A stretch of 64,000 bases of DNA, taken from Alkalicoccus halolimnae. GTDB taxonomy: Bacteria; Bacillota; Bacilli; Bacillales; Salisediminibacteriaceae. The stretch is from positions 248,001 to 312,000 of the forward strand of contig NZ_CP144914.1 in the NCBI RefSeq assembly GCF_008014775.2, read 5' to 3'. How positions within the stretch are numbered: position 1 is the first letter of the stretch; every line of letters begins with the position of its first letter. Shown here one piece after another: positions 43,510-52,572 of this stretch. A program made the translations under genes and the position numbers. The notes under the pieces are model-generated. The model was not told the origin of the DNA. It searched no databases and worked only from the letters and a program-made list of their open reading frames with translations.

Positions 43510-45195
43510 ATGAAGTGGTTTATTAGTGCCTGGAGTATGATTATAGTCTGCTTTTTTCTGCCTTTTTCCGCAGGAGCATTTGAACTGACGATTCCCGAAG
43601 CCGAGATTCATGCACACCTCCAGGAGGATGGGAGTGTGGAAGTGGAAGAAACGTTCACTTATGCGTTTGAAGGAGAGTTTAACGGAGTGGTTCGGACGCT
43701 GAATCACCCGGAAGAAACTGCTGTTGAAAACCTTCAGGCTTATGAAAATGGAGAGGAGCTTGTCATTGAAACGGAGGAAGAAATCGTTCATTCGATTCAC
43801 CGCTCCGGGGAAGACGAAACCTTTACTGTGGATCTTCATTACACAATAGAAAATGGAGTCGAGCGATTCACAGATGTTGGGCAATTTTACTGGGCTTTTT
43901 TCGATTCCAGCAACGAAATGGATTACGAAGCGATGAGTATCTTCATTTACCCTCCGGAAGAATCAGAAAATGTCCAGGCAATCGGATATGATGAAGCAGA
44001 AGGAGCAGAAACAATCACGGAAGACGGCATAGTTATATTTGATCTCGGACACGTAGAAAGCGGATCAAACGGGGATATAAGGACTGCCTTTGATGAAGCA
44101 ATGTTCAGCGGTGCAGAACGGACTTCCAATGATACTGCAGGCAGACAGATCGCTGTGGAAAAAGAGGAGCGGGAAGAACAGGCAGCGGCTTTTGCAGAGA
44201 GAAGAAACTTTCTTGATAGCGCTGCCCCTTTTCTACTATTTGCGGCAGTCGCAGCAATCGTGTTTCTTATTTTCAGGGACAATCTGAAATTCCGCTACGG
44301 CAGAAGCAGAGCAGATAACGCAGAGAGAGAGAAACCGGTACCGGAGCCGATCATGAGCATGCCCGCAACGATGATGTATATCCATCAGACCGTTACGCCG
44401 GAAATGCTCTCCGCCTCGCTGCTTGATCTCGTTAGAAAAGGAAAAGCGATGCAGGAAGGGGAGGACGGCTTCCGTATAAAAGAACGGGACGAGCTTCTTT
44501 CCCACGAAATAAAGCTTATCGAAATGCTTGATGATATGAGCGAGGAGAATGTCTTTCATTTAAAAGACATGGCTTCATACCTCGAGAAAAAAGAGAACTA
44601 TGAGACTTTCAAGAAAAAAGAAGCGGAATGGACAAAGGAAGTTAAAAAGGAACAGAAAGAAGAAAAGCTGGTGATTGAACGAAAAACATTCCGCTTTGTT
44701 TTGATGTTGGCGGCCACTCTAACCTTTGCTGCAGGAATTGTATTTATGATCCACGGGCTTATACTGCCATTCGTGATACTTGGACTCACTGCTGTCACGT
44801 TCCTTCTTTATCCAATTGTCTATCAGCCTAAAACAGATAAGGGTTCTGCAGTTTCAGGAGAATGGCAGGATTTCAGAAAAAGACTGAAAGAGTACACAGT
44901 TGAAGACTGGCAGCGTTTAACGCCTTCGGAGCAGAAAACTGCTTTTATTTTTGGGCTTGGTCTTAATCTGAAATCAGTTAAAAAAATAGCCGGGGAATTA
45001 ACGAAGCAAATACCGGCAGACCGGAAGCCGTTGGATTATGCAGATAGTTCAACGGCGTTTATGATGACAGGTGTGTTAGTGAGCACACAGTTTCACTCAA
45101 CAACGGCTCAGGCCTCAACCTCCTTCAGTTCTGGTCCCGGAGTGGGCGGAGGTACAGGCGCAGGCGGGGGTGGGGGAGGGTCTGGAGGATTCTGA
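43510..45195 (+). CDS. DUF2207-family membrane protein
   Basis: A 561-residue protein. A signal peptide (ending SAGA) leads to an extracellular beta-rich domain (residues 25-230; IHAHLQEDGSVEVEETFTYA, FYWAFFDSS), one transmembrane helix about 240-258, a cytoplasmic winged-helix-like region (TVTPEMLSASLLDLVRKGKA), two further helices about 395-440 and a C-terminal Gly-rich tail ending GGGGGGSGGF. This is the architecture of DUF2207 proteins, which have no established function. AAAGGAGGGG precedes ATG 43510, and a sigma-W-like promoter lies directly upstream, suggesting an envelope-stress role. Confidence 0.92.
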   Translation: MKWFISAWSMIIVCFFLPFSAGAFELTIPEAEIHAHLQEDGSVEVEETFTYAFEGEFNGVVRTLNHPEETAVENLQAYENGEELVIETEEEIVHSIHRSGEDETFTVDLHYTIENGVERFTDVGQFYWAFFDSSNEMDYEAMSIFIYPPEESENVQAIGYDEAEGAETITEDGIVIFDLGHVESGSNGDIRTAFDEAMFSGAERTSNDTAGRQIAVEKEEREEQAAAFAERRNFLDSAAPFLLFAAVAAIVFLIFRDNLKFRYGRSRADNAEREKPVPEPIMSMPATMMYIHQTVTPEMLSASLLDLVRKGKAMQEGEDGFRIKERDELLSHEIKLIEMLDDMSEENVFHLKDMASYLEKKENYETFKKKEAEWTKEVKKEQKEEKLVIERKTFRFVLMLAATLTFAAGIVFMIHGLILPFVILGLTAVTFLLYPIVYQPKTDKGSAVSGEWQDFRKRLKEYTVEDWQRLTPSEQKTAFIFGLGLNLKSVKKIAGELTKQIPADRKPLDYADSSTAFMMTGVLVSTQFHSTTAQASTSFSSGPGVGGGTGAGGGGGGSGGF

Positions 45196-45313
45196 AGGCA
45201 TCCTTCCTCCCACCTGAAAGCTTCCCATAGGAAGCGAAGGGTTACTTGATTGTATCCAGACTTATCTGCCTATTTTTGTCTGTTAAAGTGAGAATGGTGA
45301 AGAAACGGGACGA

Positions 45314-45910
45314 TTATTTACTTTGTTCTGCAGGCCGGGTCATACAATATACTTTTAGTCCGTCGATGACTTTAGTATCTTTAAGCTCATATCCAAGCTT
45401 TTCGTAATAAGCGATATTCTGGTCGTTTTCAGTATCCAGTGCGATGGGAGAGGGGGGCTGTGAAGAGGCAGCAAGTTCATGAATCTCTTTTAAAACCTTT
45501 TTCCCGAGGCCCCTCCCTTGAAAAGAAGGCTCAACACCAATCATGGTTATATAGTAATGGGGTGCATTTGGTGCACTTGCAACAGTTTGTTTTTGATATT
45601 TAGTTAAGAATCGGAGGACATGAAAAGGCAGCTGAAATACCAATAAAAGCATCTTTATATTTAATCTGACTTTAGCCCCAACTGATACACGTGCAAGGTT
45701 TTCCGGCCGCTCCAGAACCGCAACGTAACCAGGATTTTTAGTGTGATCAGTAAGAATCATCCCATCTGATAAGTGATTTCTCTTAATAATAAACTTAATT
45801 AAAGTTTTTGACTGATCTTTATTATTTTTGTTCGAAAAAAGATATTCAAACATTGGATCTTTTTCAAAGGCCCTGGCTAACAAGGAAACATGGTTTTTAT
45901 TAATATTCAC
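45314..45910 (-). CDS. GNAT-family N-acetyltransferase
   Basis: A 198-residue acetyltransferase. The acetyl-CoA loop is in GVEPSFQGRGLGKKVLKEIH, preceded by the strand YYITMIGV and followed by IALDTENDQNIAYYEKLGYE. The N-terminal half (AFEKDPMFEYLFSN) recognises an unknown acceptor. GTG 45910 overlaps the preceding stop by 4 bp and follows AAGGGGGAC, so the two genes are coupled. Confidence 0.9.
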   Translation of the reverse strand: MNINKNHVSLLARAFEKDPMFEYLFSNKNNKDQSKTLIKFIIKRNHLSDGMILTDHTKNPGYVAVLERPENLARVSVGAKVRLNIKMLLLVFQLPFHVLRFLTKYQKQTVASAPNAPHYYITMIGVEPSFQGRGLGKKVLKEIHELAASSQPPSPIALDTENDQNIAYYEKLGYELKDTKVIDGLKVYCMTRPAEQSK

Positions 45911-46455
45911 TTCGTGTCCCCCTTGTAATGGAAAACTGAAAAGCTGAACAACACCTTAAAAATATAAAAAATGAATAATACGGATACGAGGAAGGGGAGT
46001 GTCTGCCCCCAATAAGCAACTATCAGCAGGCCTAACCCTGTTAAGCTGCCGGCTGAGAGGCTTTGAAAAGGGGATTCTCTAATGAAATTTAAGAATACTG
46101 CCCCGATGAAAGTGTAGATCCAAATTGTAACCCCATAATAAAGAGGAACTTCCATTGACCACGCCAGGATAACAGGCTGAATGTGGATTGCGATAAATAT
46201 CCATCGTTTCTTTGGATGCTGATTATAAAAAAGATCAGTGCCTCTCGTTAAATTTGCTACAACCCCTCCTGCGATATCTAAAAACAACAGCCACGTTACT
46301 ATTTGCTTTACCAAGGATAAACCTTTCCATTCATCATAGCCGAAAATCCCAGCTGCTGCGCCGGAAATCAGTACAAAAAGAGCAATAATAACTAAGGCGG
46401 ATTTCGACTGATATTCACCCAGGATTTCATGAAAAAATTTCGGAATTTTAATCAT
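45907..46455 (-). CDS. Membrane protein, cotranscribed with the GNAT gene
   Basis: A 182-residue protein with about five or six transmembrane segments (ALVIIALFVLISGAAAGIFG, IVTWLLFLDIAGGVVANLTR, TIWIYTFIGAVFLNFI, LPFLVSVLFIFYIFKVLF). I do not recognise a family. The start is ATG 46455, preceded by GGGAGAGGTG; the frame is open to 46488 without support. Its 4-bp overlap with the acetyltransferase suggests a joint task. Confidence 0.8.
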   Translation of the reverse strand: MIKIPKFFHEILGEYQSKSALVIIALFVLISGAAAGIFGYDEWKGLSLVKQIVTWLLFLDIAGGVVANLTRGTDLFYNQHPKKRWIFIAIHIQPVILAWSMEVPLYYGVTIWIYTFIGAVFLNFIRESPFQSLSAGSLTGLGLLIVAYWGQTLPFLVSVLFIFYIFKVLFSFSVFHYKGDTK

Positions 46456-46531
46456 AAAGCACCTCTCCCTGACCATCCGGGAGGTCAATTTTAAAATATA
46501 AAAGATAGCGGATATTTATTCTAATAAAGAC

Positions 46532-46743
46532 GGCTGTCTTGAAAATAAAGCAGATAAGCGATAAACGTACGTTTTTTTCGACAGGCGTCCGCCGGGATTA
46601 AAGAATAACCTTCTGTTTTTTATTATCAATAGCTTTCATTTAGTAAAAACGAGCGACAAGGTGATCTTTCGAGACACCTGAGGAAAGCGAAGAAAAAAGA
46701 GCCGCAGGCACTCCAAAAAACAACACAGAGCTTTAACAGAGCC
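46532..46743 (+). repeat. Dispersed repeat, family 1, short copy H
   Basis: Left end GGCTGTCTTGAAAATAAAGC and right end CAGAGCTTTAACAGAGCC are both family-1 ends, with a shortened, diverged interior. It is followed at once by AATTATTAAGTTCAACATAT, an end of the kind found on copy F. Confidence 0.8.
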
Positions 46744-46770
46744 AATTATTAAGTTCAACATATATGAATT

Positions 46771-47040
46771 ATGAATCAATTTCATAACATACTTTGCAGG
46801 TTATTTTAACGATCATGTTATCAATTTACAGTGTGAATATTCGTATATGAAATCGGATGATTGAAACGGCAGACGGCGACTCCGGCGGGATAAAGCGAAG
46901 TCTGAAAATCCATTTTTCCGGTGTACAGTACTGGAAGAATTAGTTGAAGACGAGCCCCGCGGAAAGCGTCCGTCTGAAGTGGAAATCATTCACCATGTTC
47001 GGAAATCTCATACTTACAGCGACTTATGAAATTGATTCAT
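46771..47040 (+). repeat. MITE-like element, family 2, reference copy N2
   Basis: A 270-bp element bounded by perfect 17-bp terminal inverted repeats, ATGAATCAATTTCATAA and TTATGAAATTGATTCAT. The interior holds GATGATTGAAACGGCAGACG, GGCGACTCCGG, the stem-loop TTTCCGGTG/TACTGGAAG, GAAGACGAGCCCCGCGGAAA and TTACAGCGAC. No reading frame of note. No target duplication is obvious. Confidence 0.9.
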
Positions 47041-47325
47041 ATAATAAAGACGTTTCTGCTTTAATTGGAAAATCCTAATTCCTTAACCAGTTCTGGGTGA
47101 AAATTGGATACCATAAGCTCTCGTACGACAGCAGTGTAGATAAAAATTTCTTATTTTCGCTCGTATTCTGTTATTTATAGGAAAGTAAACAGATTACCTG
47201 TAAATTTTACAGAATATTTAATAAATATCAACTGAATTTACTATCCATTTACCTGATATAGTTGTAAAATGTAGTAAACAGCTCAGGTGAAGTCAGACAG
47301 CCAACATAAAAAAGGAGGAAACATA

Positions 47326-47643
47326 ATGGCTGACTCTTCAGGAATCGATAAGAAGATCAAGAAAAAGCAGAAGTCACTGGAAAAACTCAAGGCTAATTGG
47401 GAGAAGGAAAAAGAGAAGGAAGCAGACGCACTTGAAAGAGCGGAGAAAGCAGAACGGGAAGCGGACAAAACTTCTTCCGAAGACAAAAAAGTAAGCAAGT
47501 GGCAGGTAATGAGAAAAGAAACGCAAAAAAGGGCAAAATCGGTTAAGAAACAGGCGGATATTCTAAACAGGAAAAATAAATACACTCAGAAAATCAGCGA
47601 ATACAAATCCCGCTTGAAAAAAGATGAAGAAAACAAGGAATAA
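47326..47643 (+). CDS. Small coiled-coil protein, 105 residues
   Basis: A highly charged, Lys/Glu-rich protein that should form a long coiled coil (KKIKKKQKSLEKLKANWEKE, ERAEKAEREADKTSSEDKKV). No family recognised. The start ATG 47326 is preceded by AAAGGAGGAAA; the frame from 47287 has no RBS. Confidence 0.78.
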   Translation: MADSSGIDKKIKKKQKSLEKLKANWEKEKEKEADALERAEKAEREADKTSSEDKKVSKWQVMRKETQKRAKSVKKQADILNRKNKYTQKISEYKSRLKKDEENKE

Positions 47644-48000
47644 AGAAAAACACCCCTGATGAGCGGAACACACACAGTTTTATAAGACAGACGAAGGAAG
47701 GTGTCTCAACTTTTGGGTCACCTCTTTGAAGTCTTTTACAGAAACCTGTCGCAGCTATTTCACGAGGAAGAAGGTGGGGGTTATGGTAGGAAAAAGGAAA
47801 GGATCGAAAGCAGAGAATAGTAGCATTCCATTTTTTCAGAAAGTCGCTGGAAACTTTGAAATACAGGTTTTTCTCAGGAAGTGCTACGAAATGAGGGCAG
47901 TTATTTTCAACATTCAAAGATCCTGTCCATCCATACACCATCTTCAGGTATTCCTCCGGGTAATTAATAGTCGTAAAAACAGGAAGATTGCTGTATCTGC
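47644..48000. other. Intergenic region without supported genes
   Basis: About 360 bp. Frames of 96 codons (+) and 138 codons (-) overlap each other here, but neither has an RBS or recognisable similarity. Confidence 0.5.
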
Positions 48001-48012
48001 AGAGGCACACTT

Positions 48013-48984
48013 ATGAAAGCAGCCGTATACTACCGATATGGATCGCCGGAAGAATTAAAAATAAAGAACATACAAAAACCTGTACCTAAGGAAGAAGAAG
48101 TACTAATAAACGTTTACGCAGCGTCCATTAATTCATGGGACTGGGATCTTCTGCAAGGAAAGCCGTTGCTGAGCCGGATTGGGGGACTGCGAAGGCCCAG
48201 GTATCGGATTCTCGGAGCAGACGCAGCCGGGATTGTCGAAAGCACAGGAGAGAAGGTCAGGCAGCTGCAGCCCGGAGACAGAGTATTTGGAGATCTGTCG
48301 GGGAGCGGCTGGGGAGGATTTGCTGAATATGTAACAGCACCGGAGCATGTCCTGGCCCGCATGCCGGAAAATATGTCGTTTCAGGAAGCCGCTGCTCTCC
48401 CGCAGGCAGCCGTACTTGCTATGCAGGGACTCCGCTGCAAAAGACCGGTGGAGAAAGGAGAAAAAGTATTAATTAACGGAGCTGGAGGAGGGGTGGGCAC
48501 GTTTGCGGTCCAAATGGCTAAAGCATCCGGGGCTGAAGTGACGGGAGTGGACCGCGCTGAAAAATTAGAGATGCTCCAATCGATTGGAGCCGATCATGTG
48601 ATTGATTATAGATTGAGAGATTATACGAAAGAGCAGGAACGTTACAACCGAATTATTGATATTACGGCCCAGCGTTCGATCATTGAAAATAGAAATGCTC
48701 TTCAAGCAGGGGGCATTTACTTGATGATCGGCGGAAAAACAGCGTATATTTTGCAATTGATGATGCTGGGAGCTATTTTCTCCCGAACGACAAGCAAAAC
48801 GACAGGGCTTCTTCTTCATAAACCAAATAAAGAAGACCTGGAACATATTTTGGAATTCGTTGAATCGGGAAAGGTGACTCCCGTGATCGATAGACAATTC
48901 CCGCTGAAAAAAACAGCGGAGGCCTTTCAATATTTTGGAAAAGGAATGCATGCAGGAAAAGTGATTATCAAAATAAGGGAATAA
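48013..48984 (+). CDS. NAD(P)-dependent medium-chain dehydrogenase/reductase (quinone-oxidoreductase type)
   Basis: A 323-residue zinc-free MDR protein. The substrate domain begins MKAAVYYRYGSPEELKIKNI with NSWDWDLLQGKP and GADAAGIVESTG; the cofactor loop is VLINGAGGGVGTFAVQMAK (about residues 155-173), and VIDYRLRDY and VTPVIDRQFPLKKTAEAF follow as in the family. The zinc ligands of alcohol dehydrogenases are absent. It probably reduces a quinone or enone with NADPH. Only a weak RBS (GCAGAGG) lies before ATG 48013. Confidence 0.9.
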   Translation: MKAAVYYRYGSPEELKIKNIQKPVPKEEEVLINVYAASINSWDWDLLQGKPLLSRIGGLRRPRYRILGADAAGIVESTGEKVRQLQPGDRVFGDLSGSGWGGFAEYVTAPEHVLARMPENMSFQEAAALPQAAVLAMQGLRCKRPVEKGEKVLINGAGGGVGTFAVQMAKASGAEVTGVDRAEKLEMLQSIGADHVIDYRLRDYTKEQERYNRIIDITAQRSIIENRNALQAGGIYLMIGGKTAYILQLMMLGAIFSRTTSKTTGLLLHKPNKEDLEHILEFVESGKVTPVIDRQFPLKKTAEAFQYFGKGMHAGKVIIKIRE

Positions 48985-48985
48985 A

Positions 48986-49022
48986 ACAGCGCCGTGACAA
49001 TATTTCTGCCACGGCGCTGTTA
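48986..49022 (+). terminator. Terminator after the MDR gene
   Basis: AACAGCGCCGTG and CACGGCGCTGTT form a 12-bp stem with a 13-nt loop right after the stop codon. Confidence 0.85.
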
Positions 49023-49082
49023 ACGTTTGCTGTTCTTATATTAGAAAGGAAATATTGGTACCTGCTTTTGTAGTGCTGAGTC

Positions 49083-50135
49083 CTAAGCTTTCCCGCGGTA
49101 ATCCTTGTTGTGCTGCTGAAGTGTTTCATCTTCACCGAACAGAAAATGTTTACGCATGTCGGGAGAATATTTGGAGTTCACTGCTTCATACCCGACTGCT
49201 TCTGTAATGGAGCGGATCATTGCCGGAGAGGCGCCGCAGCAAAGACCAATGTAACGCACGCCGGAAGATTTAGCTTCTTTAGCCCACTCGGCAATTTCAT
49301 ATCGGTTATGATAAAGCGGATCAAGTGCTGTTGGAAAAGTTGTTTCCGTAGGGAGGGTGCAGCTGCAGCCTCCGTCCGGCAGATTGAAGAAAGTCGGATG
49401 TTCTTCATTGGTCCGGTACGGAATAGGCAGCGCCCCGATATACCCGTTGACCGAACTGCGGATTTTTTCCAGGTACGGCTGCATCGTCTTCGGTCCGCGG
49501 AAGCAGTTCATCCCTGTAACGAGAGCGCCGTTTTCTTCAAGGATACGACAGGACTCTTCCACCTCATAGCCGTCTCGGAGCACGTTTTCCCCCATAAGGC
49601 CCATAGTGATCGCTGCCTGCAGTCCTGCTTTTTTAATTTCTTCGAGAGCAATCAGCGCTTCTTCATGGTAGTAGAATGTTTCTCCGGCGATGTAATCGAC
49701 GCCTTCTTCTCTGCACCAGCCGATCATCTCAGCAAACATACGCCGTACCTGCTCTTTGGACTCTTCGTTTTCAGGATCAAAAATATTCGTGTTGGAAATA
49801 TTTCCGGCGACAAGCGCTTCTTCAGTTGGGTGTTCCGCTGCTACTTCTTTAGCGAGTCGGATAGCAGCCCGGTTAAGCGGCTCGAGCATGTCTTCTTTTC
49901 CAATAATACGCATTTTTTCCCGGTGCGCATTATACGTAAATGCGATGACGACATCGGACCCGGCAAGCATAAAATCACGGTAGACCGCCTTCAACACTTC
50001 CGGATTTTCGAGGGCAACTTCAGGCACGAATGTTCCGGCCTGCAGATAGCCCCGCCGTTCCATTTCAAATAAATATCCTTCTGCCACGATAACTGTTCCG
50101 TCCTCAAGACGCTGCTTTAAACTTCTTTTAACCAA
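49083..50135 (-). CDS. Homocysteine S-methyltransferase family protein (BHMT-like)
   Basis: A 350-residue zinc-dependent methyltransferase domain. The three cysteine zinc ligands are visible: Cys211 in GMNCFRGP and Cys299-Cys300 in GLCCGASP; FTYNAHREKM and GETFYYHEEA also fit. The family moves a methyl group from betaine or S-methylmethionine to homocysteine; the overall likeness is to betaine-homocysteine methyltransferases, which would suit an organism that uses glycine betaine as osmolyte, but the donor is not certain. The gene stands alone; the start at 50135 is preceded by AAGGAGTGAAG. Confidence 0.88.
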   Translation of the reverse strand: MVKRSLKQRLEDGTVIVAEGYLFEMERRGYLQAGTFVPEVALENPEVLKAVYRDFMLAGSDVVIAFTYNAHREKMRIIGKEDMLEPLNRAAIRLAKEVAAEHPTEEALVAGNISNTNIFDPENEESKEQVRRMFAEMIGWCREEGVDYIAGETFYYHEEALIALEEIKKAGLQAAITMGLMGENVLRDGYEVEESCRILEENGALVTGMNCFRGPKTMQPYLEKIRSSVNGYIGALPIPYRTNEEHPTFFNLPDGGCSCTLPTETTFPTALDPLYHNRYEIAEWAKEAKSSGVRYIGLCCGASPAMIRSITEAVGYEAVNSKYSPDMRKHFLFGEDETLQQHNKDYRGKA

Positions 50136-50439
50136 ACTGCTTCACTCCTTAAATAAATTCACCCGAAAAACCAGACCGGTCTTTAAAGATTGTAACTAAT
50201 TTAACAAGAGAACTGCACGTTTGTAAAGATTTAAAGGTGATTTCAATAAGCTGCTTTTCATTGGAGACAGGAAAAGCAGCATAGTTTACTGCCTGCTCTT
50301 ATTAAAATGCTATTGACCTTCCGCTGGAACAGCTGTATGATTTTAACAAATAAAGTGCGGCAGGGTAGATGGCGCTGTACGGGAATCCAAGTCTTGGCGA
50401 ATGAAAACAAAAGGAGAATAACTTTACAGGAGGATGAAA

Positions 50440-51318
50440 ATGATGAAAAAGCTGCTCTGGTCTGCTGCTGTTCTTGCTTCTGTACTGGCTTTTGGTTCCT
50501 GGAGGTTTCGACGGCGGATAAGCCGTGAAGCAGAGGAAATTCTTGAAGATAAATGTAATCCGAACGAATGGGTAGTGACGGAAAGCATGGTTCAGCAGCT
50601 TCCTCCACCGGTTCAAAAATGGCTTCATTGGAGCGGAAGTATAGGAAAGCCTAACATTCATACGGTGCATTTGAGGCAGAGTGGAAAAATAAAATTCAAG
50701 CCGGACCAGAAAAAGGGTTTCCCGGCTCAAGCGGAGCAGTACAGTACCACCGATTATCCGGCTTTTTTCTGGCAGGTGAAGATGAAGATGCTGCCGTTAA
50801 TAAGCGTAACTGGAAGAGACCTGTACCGCTTTGGCCAGGGAGAACTTCTTATGAAGGCGGATTCTGTTCTTCCATTGGCTGATGTGAAATATAATAAGAA
50901 AATAAACGAAGCAGCCCTGCAGAGATTTCTGCTGGAGATGGCCTGGTATCCTTCTGCATCACTCAGCCCCTATATTTCCTGGGAAATGATCGATGAAAGG
51001 ACAGCAGAGGCAGAGATGTCCTACGGCGGTACCACGGGGAAAGGAAGTTTTCATTTTGAGCAGGACGGCAGGCTGACAGAGCTCCGTGCCTTCCGTTATA
51101 TGGATAAAAATGATACGGAGCGGACGGAGTGGGTGGGGGAAGTACTGGAATATACAATTTATAGTGGAATCTGTCTGCCTTCAAAACTGCAAATTTCCTG
51201 GATGCTTCCGGAAGGGAAGTTTACATGGTACGAATTTGAAGTATGGGACGTGAAGTTGAATGAACGGCGGGAGGCTTTGAAAGGTCCTTCCGCCCGGCGC
51301 ATTAAAAGTTCTTTATAA
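50440..51318 (+). CDS. DUF6544/DUF6920-like protein of unknown function
   Basis: A 292-residue protein with an N-terminal membrane anchor (LLWSAAVLASVLAFGSW) and a domain of a family I recall only as a DUF: LPPPVQKWLHWSGSIGKP, HLRQSGKIKFKPDQ, EMAWYPSASLSPYISWE and GTTGKGSFHFEQDGRL. The start is ATG 50440, 6 nt after AGGAGG; the ATG at 50434 directly abuts the RBS. It converges on the glutaminase gene with a 3-bp gap. Confidence 0.8.
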   Translation: MMKKLLWSAAVLASVLAFGSWRFRRRISREAEEILEDKCNPNEWVVTESMVQQLPPPVQKWLHWSGSIGKPNIHTVHLRQSGKIKFKPDQKKGFPAQAEQYSTTDYPAFFWQVKMKMLPLISVTGRDLYRFGQGELLMKADSVLPLADVKYNKKINEAALQRFLLEMAWYPSASLSPYISWEMIDERTAEAEMSYGGTTGKGSFHFEQDGRLTELRAFRYMDKNDTERTEWVGEVLEYTIYSGICLPSKLQISWMLPEGKFTWYEFEVWDVKLNERREALKGPSARRIKSSL

Positions 51319-51321
51319 CTG

Positions 51322-52257
51322 TTACACCGGTTTCTTTTTGAAAACATGCAGATTGTACTCACTGGAGAGGTCTTCGAGGATTTTTACTCCTGCAGCACTG
51401 TTTCCTTTAGAGTTAATGGCAGGACCAATAATGCCAATCCCCATCTCGTTGGGAGGAGCTGCCATGATACCTCCGCTGACACCGCTTTTAGCAGGGATTC
51501 CGGCTTTCATCATCGTTTCTCCGGATTCATTGTAAAGGCCTGCGGTAAGCATGATAGATAGGGCGATCTGGACCGCTTTCGGCATGTTTTTATGAAGGAT
51601 CTCTCCCTGGATTTTCCCTCCCGTCGAAAGGAAAAGTCCAATCTTTGCCAGATCTGAACACGTTACGCTGATGGAACAGAGCCGGAAGTACAGATCGAGG
51701 GCTTCTTCCACATTAGTATCAATCACTCCCGTGCTTTTCATGAAATAGGCAAGCGAACGGTTGCGGTCACCGGTAAGTTTTTCGGACTCGTAAATTCGTT
51801 CATTTAAGGTAATGTTTTCTTTCCCGGTTATTTTGGATAAAAACGTACACACTCTCTGAAACTGTTCTTCCACGTCCCGCCCTTTAATCATGGACGATAC
51901 GGCGATAGCTCCCGCATTAATAAGCGGATTTAGAGGTTTATTTTCTGCTTTTGTTTCCAGTTCTGCTACGGAGTTAAAAGGCTCTCCGCTGGATTCCATC
52001 CCTACTTTGGAAAAAACCTGCTCCGGCCCGTTATCGAGGACGGCCACGATCAAATTCACCACTTTGGAAATACTCTGCATCGTAAATTCCACTTCGCAGT
52101 CGCCGACGCTGATAACCTCGCCGCGGGGAGTACAGACAGTTATTCCGAGCTGTTGGGGATTCGCGTAGGCCAGCTCAGGGATATAATTTGCTGTTTCTCC
52201 TTGATTGGTATAAGAACGATTTCTGTTAAGAATTTCTTCAAGATTTTTTACATTCAT
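51322..52257 (-). CDS. glsA: Glutaminase
   Basis: A 311-residue beta-lactamase-fold glutaminase that converts glutamine to glutamate and ammonia. The catalytic Ser62-x-x-Lys65 is in MQSISKVVNL, and family blocks NYIPELAYANPQQLGI, NPLINAGAIAV, AYFMKSTGVI and PAKSGVSGGIMA are all present. The length is standard. AGAAGGAGTG precedes ATG 52257. No transporter or regulator is adjacent. Confidence 0.97.
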   Translation of the reverse strand: MNVKNLEEILNRNRSYTNQGETANYIPELAYANPQQLGITVCTPRGEVISVGDCEVEFTMQSISKVVNLIVAVLDNGPEQVFSKVGMESSGEPFNSVAELETKAENKPLNPLINAGAIAVSSMIKGRDVEEQFQRVCTFLSKITGKENITLNERIYESEKLTGDRNRSLAYFMKSTGVIDTNVEEALDLYFRLCSISVTCSDLAKIGLFLSTGGKIQGEILHKNMPKAVQIALSIMLTAGLYNESGETMMKAGIPAKSGVSGGIMAAPPNEMGIGIIGPAINSKGNSAAGVKILEDLSSEYNLHVFKKKPV

Positions 52258-52446
52258 AAACTTTCACTCCTTCTCGTGACCCACTCTTCTCTATCTTCCC
52301 TGTCCTTCGGGAGTTGAAAACTAAATTTTCTCCTGTTCGTTTAATAGAAACTGTCCAAATAATTTGTCAGCTCCATAGAGTAACGTTATTAAAATAAGGG
52401 CAGGATATCTTACAGGTGAAAAATGCGGCAGACTTAATAATAATCG

Positions 52447-52490
52447 AGAAAAGCCCCTCGCCTCAAAATGGCGGGGGCTTCTCTCGTTAA
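52447..52490 (-). terminator. GC-rich hairpin between nucleotidase and glutaminase genes
   Basis: GAGAAAAGCCCCTCGCC and GGCGGGGGCTTCTCTC pair with small mismatches around a 7-nt loop. It lies 83 nt past the end of the 5'-nucleotidase gene and may terminate it. Confidence 0.75.
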
Positions 52491-52572
52491 GGCAAAGAGA
52501 CAGAAATGCGTTCCCTGTCTGCGCTGGAGACAGTTTCACTCCAGTTAAATGTTCATTATTTCTTTATTAGAC

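Noticed and set aside
43306..43884. 192-codon minus-strand frame over the start of the DUF2207 gene
   Set aside because: It overlaps the signal peptide and promoter of a supported gene and has no similarity.
13017..47040. CRISPR array as explanation of the repeats
   Set aside because: Copies are 80-590 bp long, kilobases apart and in both orientations; there are no short regular repeats with spacers and no cas genes.
47594..48010. 138-codon minus-strand frame (with a 96-codon plus frame opposite)
   Set aside because: No RBS, Cys/Phe-rich, mutually overlapping, no recognised motif.
49110..50072. 320-codon frame antisense to the homocysteine methyltransferase gene
   Set aside because: A shadow of the real gene: Phe/Cys/His-rich composition and no start signals, while the opposite strand is a clear enzyme.
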